A model generated the notes under the pieces. The model ran no database searches. It worked only from the letters and a program-made list of their open reading frames with translations, and had not been told where the DNA came from. DNA of 61,236 bases from Candidatus Accumulibacter phosphatis (lineage in GTDB: Bacteria > Pseudomonadota > Gammaproteobacteria > Burkholderiales > Rhodocyclaceae). Where the stretch lies: positions 1 through 61,236 of the forward strand of contig NZ_SPMY01000064.1 of NCBI RefSeq assembly GCF_012939955.1, written 5' to 3'. Both the position numbers and the translations under genes were made by a program. This document shows, piece by piece, positions 25,367 to 33,434 of this stretch (positions are counted from its first letter, which is position 1; the number at the start of each line of letters is the position of its first letter).

Positions 25367-26839
25367 TCAAGCGATGTCGTTGAAGAAACGATGCCGACCG
25401 ATCTGCGCGCACGGCTGCTTGCCGCGCGCCCATTTCGGTGGCACCGACAGGATCTCGGAGTAGTAGTGAGTGGCGCCGCGCGTCGGGTCGTCACCGAGCC
25501 TGTCCGACGCAGCGTGCTGGCGGCCGTCCAGCCTGGCCACGGCGGCGCCGGCGATCGCCAGCGCCAGGACGAATTGCGAATCGGCCTCGTTCACGGCGAG
25601 GAGTTTCTTCAGATTGGGATCGCCGACGTTCCAGCACGTGAACTGCCACGCTTTGCGGCATACCTCGGTGATCGTCCGGCCCCACCACGATTTCTTCCGG
25701 CAACGATTGAGGACGACGTGGGCGACGGCGGCCATCGCCACGGCACCATTGCGCTGATCGCGCGCCTCGCCCCAGATCGTCCGCGCCAAGGTGTCTTCGC
25801 TGCTCTTGCTCGGCGCGTCGGCAACGCGCGGCGTCACTGCCGGCGACGCCGCCCGCACACGGACCGGATTATCGGCAGGCGCGAGCCCGTGCCGACTGCC
25901 GTCGCCGAGCCGGCAGCCGAGGCGCTCCAGTACCGGCCCGATCGGGCATCCGAGAGCGTTCCAGTCGACTTCCGAACGTGGCGCGCCAGCACAGTGCAGG
26001 CCGAGCAATTGGCCGCGCGCGTCGACCAGCGCGCTGCCGCTGTCGCCGGGCCCCGTTCCTGGCTCGTCGACCAAATACGCCAGCCCGTTTTCGAGCCAGT
26101 AATCCCGCATTCCGGGCACTTCCGGGGCATCGACCCAGCCCGACCACCAGCCGCGAAAGCGCGCGCCGAGTGGTCCCTGCTGGCACAGGATGCTCAAGGG
26201 TTGGTCGAGGAAGGAGAGATTGCCGGCGTGCGTCTGCGCCATGCCTGGATGACGCGCGATCAGTACGTCTGCTTGCGGCGCTGAAATCTCGGCGATCGCC
26301 GCGTCGATCGGCGTCTGCGGCCGCCACGCGCCGAGCACGGGCTGCCAGTCGCGCAGCCTGGCAACGACGTGGCCGTCAATCTCGATCTGGTCGTCGACGC
26401 TGGCGTCCGGGCTGCCGGCGAAGACGTGCGCGGCGCTGAGCACGAACAGGCGCGACGCATCGCGACGTCCCCGCAGGATCGCCGCCGCCGTTCCCGGCAG
26501 TCCGTTGCAAGTCGCATTGCGGGCGCTGCCCATGCTCGTGCCGACGTTTTGCTGGACGCAGCGCGGCGCACGAATCGAGCGCACCGGCCAGCGTTGGCGA
26601 CCGTCGGCCGACGACAGCTGTGTGAGCAGACAGCCTCCGGGAGCGTCGTCGGCAAAAGCAAGTACCAGCGGCAACCATGGCGACGATGGCGCCAATGGCG
26701 CCGGCCGCCACAGCCACAGCAGATGCGCGGCGGCAAGTTCACTCAGCACCGGTGCCGAGCGGTAGTCGGGTCGGCACAGCAGTCGCGGGCCCTGGGCAGT
26801 GGCACCGACGATCGGCGGGCAGAATGGCGGCCAGATCAT
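25367..26839 (-). CDS. Trypsin-like serine protease fused to a SleB-type cell-wall hydrolase
   Basis: A 490-aa two-domain protein. Residues about 100-310 form a chymotrypsin-fold protease with a complete triad: His138 in LSAAHVF, Asp179 in TPIDAAIAE and Ser267 in GTGPGDSGSALV. Residues about 348-490 are a SleB/Hydrolase_2 domain (TLARTIWGEARDQRNGA with the likely catalytic Glu358, HVVLNRC, CWNVGDP, GATHYYSE), a fold known from spore-cortex lytic enzymes and related murein hydrolases. No clear signal peptide is seen. It overlaps the lipoprotein gene stop by 4 bp. The fusion is unusual; whether the protease activates the hydrolase or cuts another protein is open. Confidence 0.85.
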   Translation of the reverse strand: MIWPPFCPPIVGATAQGPRLLCRPDYRSAPVLSELAAAHLLWLWRPAPLAPSSPWLPLVLAFADDAPGGCLLTQLSSADGRQRWPVRSIRAPRCVQQNVGTSMGSARNATCNGLPGTAAAILRGRRDASRLFVLSAAHVFAGSPDASVDDQIEIDGHVVARLRDWQPVLGAWRPQTPIDAAIAEISAPQADVLIARHPGMAQTHAGNLSFLDQPLSILCQQGPLGARFRGWWSGWVDAPEVPGMRDYWLENGLAYLVDEPGTGPGDSGSALVDARGQLLGLHCAGAPRSEVDWNALGCPIGPVLERLGCRLGDGSRHGLAPADNPVRVRAASPAVTPRVADAPSKSSEDTLARTIWGEARDQRNGAVAMAAVAHVVLNRCRKKSWWGRTITEVCRKAWQFTCWNVGDPNLKKLLAVNEADSQFVLALAIAGAAVARLDGRQHAASDRLGDDPTRGATHYYSEILSVPPKWARGKQPCAQIGRHRFFNDIA

Positions 26840-28854
26840 GGCTTGCCGCAGCGGCCTGCCAACAAGGCGTCGACGATTCGCGGGTCAGTGCTGTTCGTGG
26901 TGCCCGGCAAGCCGAGCTTCGCCCTGCAATCCGCGACCGCATCCTTCATCCGCCCGCCAACAAGGCAATCGTCCTCGAGCTGCCGCTGCGCGCAGACCTT
27001 GTGCAGGTCGTCCCGTGTGGCAGGAAGAGTGCGCTGGTTGTCCGCCGCGGGTGGCGGCGACCCATCCGCAGCGCCAGCCGTTTCCCCCTTTGGCCGAACA
27101 CGAACCTCGCGGCGGGCAACGCCACTCCCGTCGGCGATCAGCAGCGTAAAGTCGACATTCGGTGCCGTCGCCGGCATCTTCAGCGTCACCACCTGCAAGC
27201 CATTGACGCCGCTGACGCTGACCTCGGCGCCTCTGGGCGCCGTGCCGAGCACTGCCGCCCGTGGCACCCCGGAGCCGCCGCTGACGACCCAGGTGAAGGT
27301 CTCGCCGCCGCCGAGGTGGATCTCGTCGCTTTCGGGATTGAGCATCAGCAAGGCATTGCCGGCGGCGGCGTTGAAGCGGCATCGCGACAAGCCGGCGACC
27401 TGGCGCGACAACATGTCGGCCTGCTCCAGCCAGTGCTGCAGATCAACCGTGCTGGCGGCCAGTTCCTCACCGGCCTGCTGCATCGCATCGACGGCCTGCG
27501 TCGCTGCGTCGCTGGGCGCGGCCTCGACGCCACCTGCCTGCGCGGGCGCCACTCCCGGCGGCGCCGCCGGCGTCGCCGGCGCCAACAGCGTCGCGCCCGA
27601 AAAGCGGAAAGCGTTGTTGCGCAGCGCCTCGGTGACCGCGAAGATGGCGCTGAGGTCGGGTTGCGTCTTTATGACTTCGGCGGCCACCTGACTCTGGATC
27701 TCGCGCGCCTTGCCGGTCAGCTGTGCCGGCGCGAGCCTGATCCGGGCCAGCAGGTCCTCGCCGCGGCCAATCACTTCACGCACCTTCCTGGCCAGCTGCG
27801 ACGCAGCATCGGACTGCTGCCGAACGAGTGCGCGACTCGCACGATCACGCGCGACGGCGCGCGCGTCGGGACCTTTCATGCATTGCCGAAACTGAGTGTC
27901 GCTCTCACTGCTGGTCCGGATGCGCAACAGCTTGGCGTCGACGGCAGCCGTGTTCGGCGCGATCGCGGTCGCCTTCCTGCCGCACTTGGCGGCTGCGGCA
28001 GCTGGCCAGCTCGCGACGCTGGCGTTGACCCTGGTAATAATCTGTTCGTAAGTGGCCAATGCGCGACGGGCGGTCGCCATCGCAGCAAGCAGCGTCGGTC
28101 GCGCGCCGCTGTTGCCGCCGCTGTCCGGGTTCGCCACGGCGGGCGCCGGCGTCGGCTGTGCCGCGTCGTGGGCCACGGCTGCAGGTTTCGCGGCGTCCGC
28201 TGCAGGTGCTGCGACCTCGCCGTCCGGACTTGCGACGGAGTGGGTCACGACCGCAGGACTCACAACCGCAGGGCTGGCGAGCGCGGCAACAGGCATCGCT
28301 GCACTCGCCGGGCGTGGGCGAACGCTTTCGATCTCGTCCCGACGGTAGAGATAGGGGCGAGCGGCCAGCGATGCGCAACCCAGGGCGTCGGCGCCGGCCA
28401 CGTAGATCAACTGCCGCGGCTGCGAGGTGAAGGTCGTGCCATAGGCATAAGCCGCGGCGCCGGTCAGGCCGGCGGCGGCCAGCCAGTTCTGCGTCGAATC
28501 CGATGAGCTGGTGATACCGCGATACATCGCGACCGCAGACAGCGGGATCAGCGCCGCGCTGATCAGGTTGCTCAGCGTCGTTTCGCTGCTGACGGCGTCG
28601 AGATAGCGCATCCGCAAGCGATTGACCCGGGCGATGACCGCGGGCAGTTCGCCGTAGAACTCCTCGTCTGCCTGTCCGCCCGGCGTATGCGAAAGATCTG
28701 TCTGTTCGAGCACTAGCTCCTGAGAAATGATCACCGGGCTAATTGTCGTACAGGCGCCAAGGACGAGAAGCACCGTGGCCATCAGCAAGCGGCTAGCCGC
28801 TGCAAGTCCGGCGCATCGTCGGCCACGGTCTCGGTAAACAGCAGATCCACTCAC
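26836..28854 (-). CDS. Large Ala-rich lipoprotein with Ig-like and cysteine-bearing C-terminal region
   Basis: A 672-aa predicted lipoprotein, first gene of a four-gene cluster. The start is GTG 28854 with a GGAGGGG-type site just upstream; it gives an Arg-rich n-region, a hydrophobic core and the lipobox VLGAC with Cys35. Two hydrophobic segments (LISAALIPLSAVAMY, WLAAAGLTGAAAYAY) follow. The middle is Ala/Pro-rich, then helical. Residues about 520-600 look like an Ig-like beta domain (GGGETFTWVVSGGSG, VTLKMPATAPNVDFTLLIAD), and the C-terminus (LEDDCLVGGRMKDAVADC ... GRCGKP) is Cys-containing. No known family was recognised overall. Its stop overlaps the protease gene start (ATGA). Confidence 0.72.
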   Translation of the reverse strand: MSGSAVYRDRGRRCAGLAAASRLLMATVLLVLGACTTISPVIISQELVLEQTDLSHTPGGQADEEFYGELPAVIARVNRLRMRYLDAVSSETTLSNLISAALIPLSAVAMYRGITSSSDSTQNWLAAAGLTGAAAYAYGTTFTSQPRQLIYVAGADALGCASLAARPYLYRRDEIESVRPRPASAAMPVAALASPAVVSPAVVTHSVASPDGEVAAPAADAAKPAAVAHDAAQPTPAPAVANPDSGGNSGARPTLLAAMATARRALATYEQIITRVNASVASWPAAAAAKCGRKATAIAPNTAAVDAKLLRIRTSSESDTQFRQCMKGPDARAVARDRASRALVRQQSDAASQLARKVREVIGRGEDLLARIRLAPAQLTGKAREIQSQVAAEVIKTQPDLSAIFAVTEALRNNAFRFSGATLLAPATPAAPPGVAPAQAGGVEAAPSDAATQAVDAMQQAGEELAASTVDLQHWLEQADMLSRQVAGLSRCRFNAAAGNALLMLNPESDEIHLGGGETFTWVVSGGSGVPRAAVLGTAPRGAEVSVSGVNGLQVVTLKMPATAPNVDFTLLIADGSGVARREVRVRPKGETAGAADGSPPPAADNQRTLPATRDDLHKVCAQRQLEDDCLVGGRMKDAVADCRAKLGLPGTTNSTDPRIVDALLAGRCGKP

Positions 28855-28949
28855 GCTTCCCCCCTCCCGGGTGGAACAACATCAACGCGACATTCACTGG
28901 AGAGAGCGAGATTGGCCCCTTACTCCGGATTAGGCAAATCCAATTTATC

Positions 28950-29180
28950 TATCGAAGTCTTCCTGGATGCGAGCTATGTCGGCGCGACAAGCGGGAAGAA
29001 CTGAAGGACCGGGACGTCAACTGGGAGATTGCCATGAAGCGCGGCAAGCTCAGGTCTGTCTCTGAAAAGAGCGGGGTTGGTCAGCTGCCACGCAACTGCA
29101 CACGCTGTTCGCCCTTGCCAATCTGATGATTGCGAAGCGAAAGCTACTGGCGCTCAACAGCCAAGTTGCGTCCTGGATAG
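28950..29180 (+). pseudogene. IS5-family transposase C-terminal remnant
   Basis: Three adjacent frame segments read like the end of one IS5-type DDE transposase: VFLDASYVG (28957 on), then, shifted, DKREELKDRDVNWEIAMKRG, then, shifted again, LHTLFALANLMIAKRKLLAL ending near NSQVAS. Intact relatives have these blocks in one frame. The segment between the second and third block, which holds the catalytic Glu region, is largely deleted. No terminal inverted repeats were found. The element is dead. Confidence 0.75.
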
Positions 29181-29237
29181 GACGAAAGGCCCGGGAATGG
29201 GCCGCCTACAAGCGGTTCAGAAGTAGCCACCACGGAT

Positions 29238-29675
29238 CTAATGGTCTTGTGGAGCGACTTGGTAGGCATTTTCCAGGGCCTGCCTGATTGGGGCAGGAAT
29301 TTCTTTTGCCTTGCGCGTTTGTGGGTCAAAGAAGACTTCTACCGTGTCGTACGTGGCATGCACTTCCTTGGTATCAACATGCAACATTCGCTCGGTAAAA
29401 GTACAACTTTTGCGGCCGATACGGGTCAGCGAACTATCTACCAAAATCAAATCCCCTGCCAGCAGCTCCTGCAAAAACTGCACCGTCGCGGAGGCGGTTA
29501 CCGTATGCACTCCAAACTCCTCCTGCATTTTCTTGTGACTCCCCCAGTAGAGCGGCCAAAGATGAAAGGCGGCGTCATCGAAAAAATGGCTATACCAACG
29601 GACATTCATATGGCCGAAGTTATCGCAATACCACGGATGCACAACTCCGCGCAGGATTTCTATGGGTTCAGACAT
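29238..29675 (-). CDS. 4HBT (hotdog-fold) acyl-CoA thioesterase
   Basis: A 145-aa thioesterase of the YbgC/FadM type. The active-site region is clear near residue 17: HPWYCDNFGHMNVRWYSHFF, with the Asp and the GHMN turn. The following strands are typical (TVQFLQELLAGDLILVDSSL, RKSCTFTERML). It would hydrolyse acyl-CoA thioesters in the cytoplasm; chain type is unknown. Two adjacent ATG codons (29678 and 29675) follow GGAG; the second has the better spacing. Its stop lies beside the IS5 remnant, and the gene stands alone. Confidence 0.85.
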   Translation of the reverse strand: MSEPIEILRGVVHPWYCDNFGHMNVRWYSHFFDDAAFHLWPLYWGSHKKMQEEFGVHTVTASATVQFLQELLAGDLILVDSSLTRIGRKSCTFTERMLHVDTKEVHATYDTVEVFFDPQTRKAKEIPAPIRQALENAYQVAPQDH

Positions 29676-29867
29676 CATTCTTCTCCAGTGATTTTTCGTC
29701 TCTCAATGCGACGCCATCCATGTATGCGATGGGTCCTCTGCCGGTCGAGCACCTGCGCGGGCGATGCTGACGGCTCCACGTAGGCATGACCGTCAAGCAG
29801 CAACGGGATCCGCTCACCCTGCCGACTGCGGAGCGCCGGATCAACAATCAGCGCCACGCCGACCCAC

Positions 29868-30003
29868 CGTCATTGCGAGGAGGCGCAGCCGACGCGGCAA
29901 TCCAGAGGTTTGGCTTTTCGCGTTGTAACTGTGTCACTGTGGCGGAACATAGCGAGACGATGGAACTGGATTGCCACGTCGGCTGCGCCTCCTCACAATG
30001 ACG
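29868..30003. repeat. MITE-like inverted-repeat element
   Basis: Two 38-bp arms with only two mismatches face each other: CGTCATTGCGAGGAGGCGCA and its continuation to CAATCCAG at 29868-29905, and the inverse at 29966-30003. They are separated by 60 bp with no coding potential. The arm sequence type (CATTGCGAGGA...GCGGCAATCC) recurs in many bacterial genomes as an intergenic repeat. It lies between the thioesterase and lutB. Confidence 0.9.
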
Positions 30004-30096
30004 TGCGGGCTGGTGTCGCGGTTTCACGAGCCAGGCGCCGGGCGGCAAGCATGGCCGACGTACTGCTGACGCACCTCGCCGGCGACGCTTGGCGTC

Positions 30097-31539
30097 TCAG
30101 CGCTTCTTCCTCTCCGCCATCAGCTCATGCAGCGTCCGCGCCGCCGGCTTCATCGGCGTGCGGCTGACCGTCCAGCCGCCCTGCATTGGCGGGGTCAGCG
30201 CACGAAAGCGAGTCGCCAGCCAGCCAAAGGCGCGATATAGCGCCGGGCGGGTGTACAGCGCAGCCCAGCCCGACCAGACGGCGTCGACCAGGCGGCTCTT
30301 GGCAGCGCCCTGACCGCGCAGCGGAGCATGTCCGGGCCGCGCATCGTGCTGCGCTTCCTCGCGCAGGCGGACCAGCAATTCGGGAATCGGGATGCGCACC
30401 GGGCAGACTTCGCCGCAGGCACCGCAGAGGCTGGAAGCGGTTGGCAGGACGTGCGTGGCATTCAGGCCGAGCATGTGCGGCGAGATGATTTCGCCGATCG
30501 GCCCCGGATAGGTGGTGCCGTAGGCGTGGCCGCCGATGCGCGTATACACCGGGCAATGGTTCATGCAGGCGCCGCAGCGGATGCACTGCAGGGTCGAGCG
30601 CAGCTGCTCGTCGCCGTAGGCCTGCGTGCGCCCGTTGTCGACCAGCACCAGGTGCATCTCGCCGGGGCCGTCCTTCTCGCCGGGCTTGCGCGGACCGCTG
30701 ATCATGTTGAAGTAAGTGGTGATCGCCTGCCCGGTCGCGGAGCGCGTCAACAGGCCGAACAGTGGCGGCACGTGTTCGAGCTTCTCGACCACTTTTTCGA
30801 TGCCGGTGATGGCGATATGCACTTCGGGGACGGTGGTGCACATGCGCCCGTTGCCTTCGTTCTCGACCAGGCACAGGGTGCCGGTTTCGGCGACGGCGAA
30901 GTTGACCCCGGACAGTCCGACCTCGGCGTTCATGAACTTCTCGCGCAGGACGGCGCGGCCAATGCCGATCAACTCATCGACCGATTCGGTGTAGCCGGCG
31001 CCAGGTACCTTGTCGGCAAACAGGCGGGCGATCTGCTGCTTGGTCTTGTGAATCGCCGGCATGATGATGTGCGAAGGCTTCTCGCCGTCGAGCTGGACGA
31101 TGTACTCGCCCATGTCGCTCTCCAGGGCGTCGATACCGGCGGCGGCCATGGCATGGTTGAGCTCGACCTCCTCGCTGACCATCGACTTGCCCTTGACCAT
31201 CAGTTTCGTCGAATGGCGCTGCGCAATGCCGACGATGATCGCGCAGGCTTCTTCGCCATCCTCGGCCCAATGCACCTGCACGCCATTGTCGGTCAGCTTG
31301 CGCTCGAGTTGTTCGAGCAGATCCGGCAGCCGCGCCAGACTGTACTTGCGGATGTGCTCGGCGAGCGAGCGCTGACGTTCGAGCGCTTCAGGATTGGGGA
31401 ACTGCGCGGCGCGCTTGCTGATCAGGAAATCCATCGCGCCGCGAAAACTCTTGCGCAGATGCGCATCGGCAACGGCGACGGAAGCACGCTGCTTGAATTC
31501 GCTGGCCGGAACGAAGTTGAGCTGCTGGCTATTATTCAT
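30097..31539 (-). CDS. lutB: L-lactate utilisation iron-sulfur protein LutB
   Basis: A 480-aa cytoplasmic iron-sulfur protein of the LutABC complex that oxidises L-lactate to pyruvate. It has the LUD-type N-terminal domain (VKGKSMVSEEVELNHAM, NFAVAETGTLCLVENEGNG) and two [4Fe-4S] ferredoxin motifs near residues 320 and 375 (CIRCGACMNHCPVY and CGACGEVCPVRIP). It is the third gene of lutACB: its ATG overlaps the lutC stop by 4 bp. Confidence 0.93.
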   Translation of the reverse strand: MNNSQQLNFVPASEFKQRASVAVADAHLRKSFRGAMDFLISKRAAQFPNPEALERQRSLAEHIRKYSLARLPDLLEQLERKLTDNGVQVHWAEDGEEACAIIVGIAQRHSTKLMVKGKSMVSEEVELNHAMAAAGIDALESDMGEYIVQLDGEKPSHIIMPAIHKTKQQIARLFADKVPGAGYTESVDELIGIGRAVLREKFMNAEVGLSGVNFAVAETGTLCLVENEGNGRMCTTVPEVHIAITGIEKVVEKLEHVPPLFGLLTRSATGQAITTYFNMISGPRKPGEKDGPGEMHLVLVDNGRTQAYGDEQLRSTLQCIRCGACMNHCPVYTRIGGHAYGTTYPGPIGEIISPHMLGLNATHVLPTASSLCGACGEVCPVRIPIPELLVRLREEAQHDARPGHAPLRGQGAAKSRLVDAVWSGWAALYTRPALYRAFGWLATRFRALTPPMQGGWTVSRTPMKPAARTLHELMAERKKR

Positions 31540-32240
31540 TGCCCTTCCTCGTCGTTGACCTCGTTGACCGCGTTGACCGCGTTGTCCAGCAACAGCACTA
31601 CCAGCTCCTTCGGACCGTGCGCGCCGTAGGCGAGAGTGACCTGAATGTCGGCAGTCTTCGACGGACCGGAGACGAGCAGCGCATTGGTCGGCATGCCCTC
31701 GCTCCAGCGCTGCGCCTGCATGGCGTCGAAAAGCGTGTCGTGGAGCTGATCGGCGTCGAGCAGCGCGAAGTGGATCGGTGGCACCAGCGACATCAGGCGC
31801 GGCTCCCTGGCGTCCGGCCAGACAATCAGCGTGCCGGTTTCGGCGATCCCGCCGCGCGTCGAAGTCAGGCCGGCATCGGTGTCTTCGAAGAGTTCCTTCT
31901 TCCACTCGCCGAGCGGGCGGTCGTAAGGCTTCAGCCCGGCAATACCGGCCGCCTTCAGCGCTTCGGCGTGTGCACTCGCTTCGCCGTAGAGCAGCGAGCG
32001 CACGCCCTTGGCGGCGCAGATTTCGCGCAGCTTTTGTGGCCAGTTGTCCTGCGTGACGCGCAGCACTTCACCGTGCCAGAACGCCATTTTTTCGCAGAAC
32101 AGTTCGATTCTCGCCGCGCGCGTGCTGGCTGGCGTGGCCGCGCGGATGGCAGCATAGAAAGCAGGCACAGCCGGTGCCAGCGGCACCCTGCCTTGTGGCG
32201 CGGCGCGCAGGCGCTGCAGGATGTTGTCACGCGCGCTCAT
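31536..32240 (-). CDS. lutC: Lactate utilisation protein LutC
   Basis: A 234-aa LUD-domain protein that works with LutA and LutB in L-lactate oxidation. It has the typical TRGGIAETGTLIVWP segment, RLMSLVPPIHFALLDADQL and the C-terminal SGPSKTADIQVTLAYGAHGP. ATG 32240 overlaps the lutA stop (ATGA), which fixes the start; an open extension to 32273 lies within lutA. A short Val-Asn-Glu-rich repeat (NAVNAVNEVND) marks the C-terminus. Confidence 0.92.
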   Translation of the reverse strand: MSARDNILQRLRAAPQGRVPLAPAVPAFYAAIRAATPASTRAARIELFCEKMAFWHGEVLRVTQDNWPQKLREICAAKGVRSLLYGEASAHAEALKAAGIAGLKPYDRPLGEWKKELFEDTDAGLTSTRGGIAETGTLIVWPDAREPRLMSLVPPIHFALLDADQLHDTLFDAMQAQRWSEGMPTNALLVSGPSKTADIQVTLAYGAHGPKELVVLLLDNAVNAVNEVNDEEGQ

Positions 32241-33019
32241 TGCTGTCCTCCTTCGCCACTCGTCCGCTGCCACAGGAAAGTCGCCAGGTGCTGCCCCTGA
32301 AAACCATCGCGCCGCTTCTGCAGCGTGTGGTTCAGGCTGAGCATGCAGCCGCAGTCGGCCGACAGGAAAGTCTCGGCACCGGTCTCCTTGAGCGCATCGA
32401 CCTTGTCACCAGCCATCGCCGACGAGATCGCCGGGTGCTTGAGCGAGAAAGTGCCCCCGAAGCCGCAGCACTCCGATTCATGTTCGTGCATCACCACCTC
32501 GACCGCCCCCAGCTGCGCCAGCAGCGCGCGGCCGTGCTCGTGCGTGCCCATCTCGCGCCGCGCCGCGCATGAAGTGTGCAAGGCGACGCGTGCCGGCACA
32601 CCCTGGTCTGCCAGATTGACTTTGGCAACATGCACCAGGAACTCGCTGAGTTCGAACACCCGCTCGGCAAGCGCAGTCGCCTCGGCCTTCAGGCGCGGAT
32701 CGTCGGCAAACATCTCCGGATAATGATGGCGCATGGTGCCGGCACAGGAACCGGAAGGAACGATCACCGGCCACGCTTCCGGGAAGAGCTGCAACTGCGC
32801 CTGGGCAACGGCGCGTGCCTGCTCGGGAAAGCCACTGCTGTGCGCCGGCTGCCCGCAGCAGGTCTGGTCGGCCGGAAAAAGGACCTCGATCCCTTCGCGC
32901 TCGAGCAAGCGAAGAGCGTCCATGCCCGCCTCCGGGCAAAACATATCAATCAGACAGGTCCCGAAAAGGTAGACCTTGGCCGGCTTGGCCGGGTAGTGGC
33001 GAGGGCCTGCTGCATCCAT
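32237..33019 (-). CDS. lutA: Lactate utilisation (Fe-S)-binding protein LutA
   Basis: A 260-aa protein with two CCG domains (Cys-rich, heterodisulfide-reductase-like): VYLFGTCLIDMF, TCCGQPAHSSGF, PSGSCAGTMRHHY in the first, and LHTSCAARREMG, SECCGFGGTFSLKHP, SADCGCMLSLNH in the second. It is the first gene of lutACB. ATG 33019 follows GGAGA. A TGGT-N3-ACCA operator lies 47 bp upstream, and the FCD-type GntR gene is divergent, so lactate-responsive repression is likely. Confidence 0.92.
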   Translation of the reverse strand: MDAAGPRHYPAKPAKVYLFGTCLIDMFCPEAGMDALRLLEREGIEVLFPADQTCCGQPAHSSGFPEQARAVAQAQLQLFPEAWPVIVPSGSCAGTMRHHYPEMFADDPRLKAEATALAERVFELSEFLVHVAKVNLADQGVPARVALHTSCAARREMGTHEHGRALLAQLGAVEVVMHEHESECCGFGGTFSLKHPAISSAMAGDKVDALKETGAETFLSADCGCMLSLNHTLQKRRDGFQGQHLATFLWQRTSGEGGQQ

Positions 33020-33065
33020 GGCTGTCTCCTGTGCTCTTGTCGGCGGAAAGTGGTCAACCAAAAAG

Positions 33066-33076
33066 TGGTAAGACCA
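33066..33076. promoter_or_regulatory. FCD/GntR operator upstream of lutA
   Basis: TGGT-AAG-ACCA is a perfect inverted repeat of the FadR/LldR operator type (TGGT-N3-ACCA), 47 bp before the lutA start. Confidence 0.75.
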
Positions 33077-33249
33077 ATTACCCAATACACTAATTGCAGC
33101 CCCTGCCTTTGTCAATCGCCTGCCGCTCACTGCAGCCAGTGCGCCCCGATTACCGGCAATTCGTAGCGCCGTAAGGTTAAACTGGCACGCCATACGCGGG
33201 GCAGGAATGGAAGCCGCAAAAAATTTGTAGACTGCCGGACGAAACAGAC

Positions 33250-33260
33250 GGGTAAGACCA
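33250..33260. promoter_or_regulatory. Second FCD/GntR operator
   Basis: GGGT-AAG-ACCA repeats the lutA-proximal operator with one mismatch, 184 bp away. Two operators could allow looping between lutA and the regulator gene. Confidence 0.6.
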
Positions 33261-33261
33261 T

Positions 33262-33390
33262 TTTAACGGTCATGACACGTGGAGACACCGCAAATCATGA
33301 AAGTCATGACCGTTTCCCTCTTCCCCTGCCCCTTCTCCCGCAAGGAGAAGGGAGTTTCGTGAGTCGCTTGCGCGACTTTCACATTAACGG
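33262..33390 (-). repeat. Intergenic repeat copy A, left of the regulator gene
   Basis: Read on the minus strand it gives CCGTTAATGTGAAAGTCGCG, then CAAGCGACTCACGAAACTCC, a TTCTCC...GGGAGAAGG hairpin and finally CGGTCATGACTTTCATGA...GTCATGACCGTTAA. The same elements, in opposite orientation, follow the regulator gene. Confidence 0.85.
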
Positions 33391-33434
33391 CGCAATGATT
33401 TCGGCGAACCCGCCAAGGACATCAACAGATCAGC

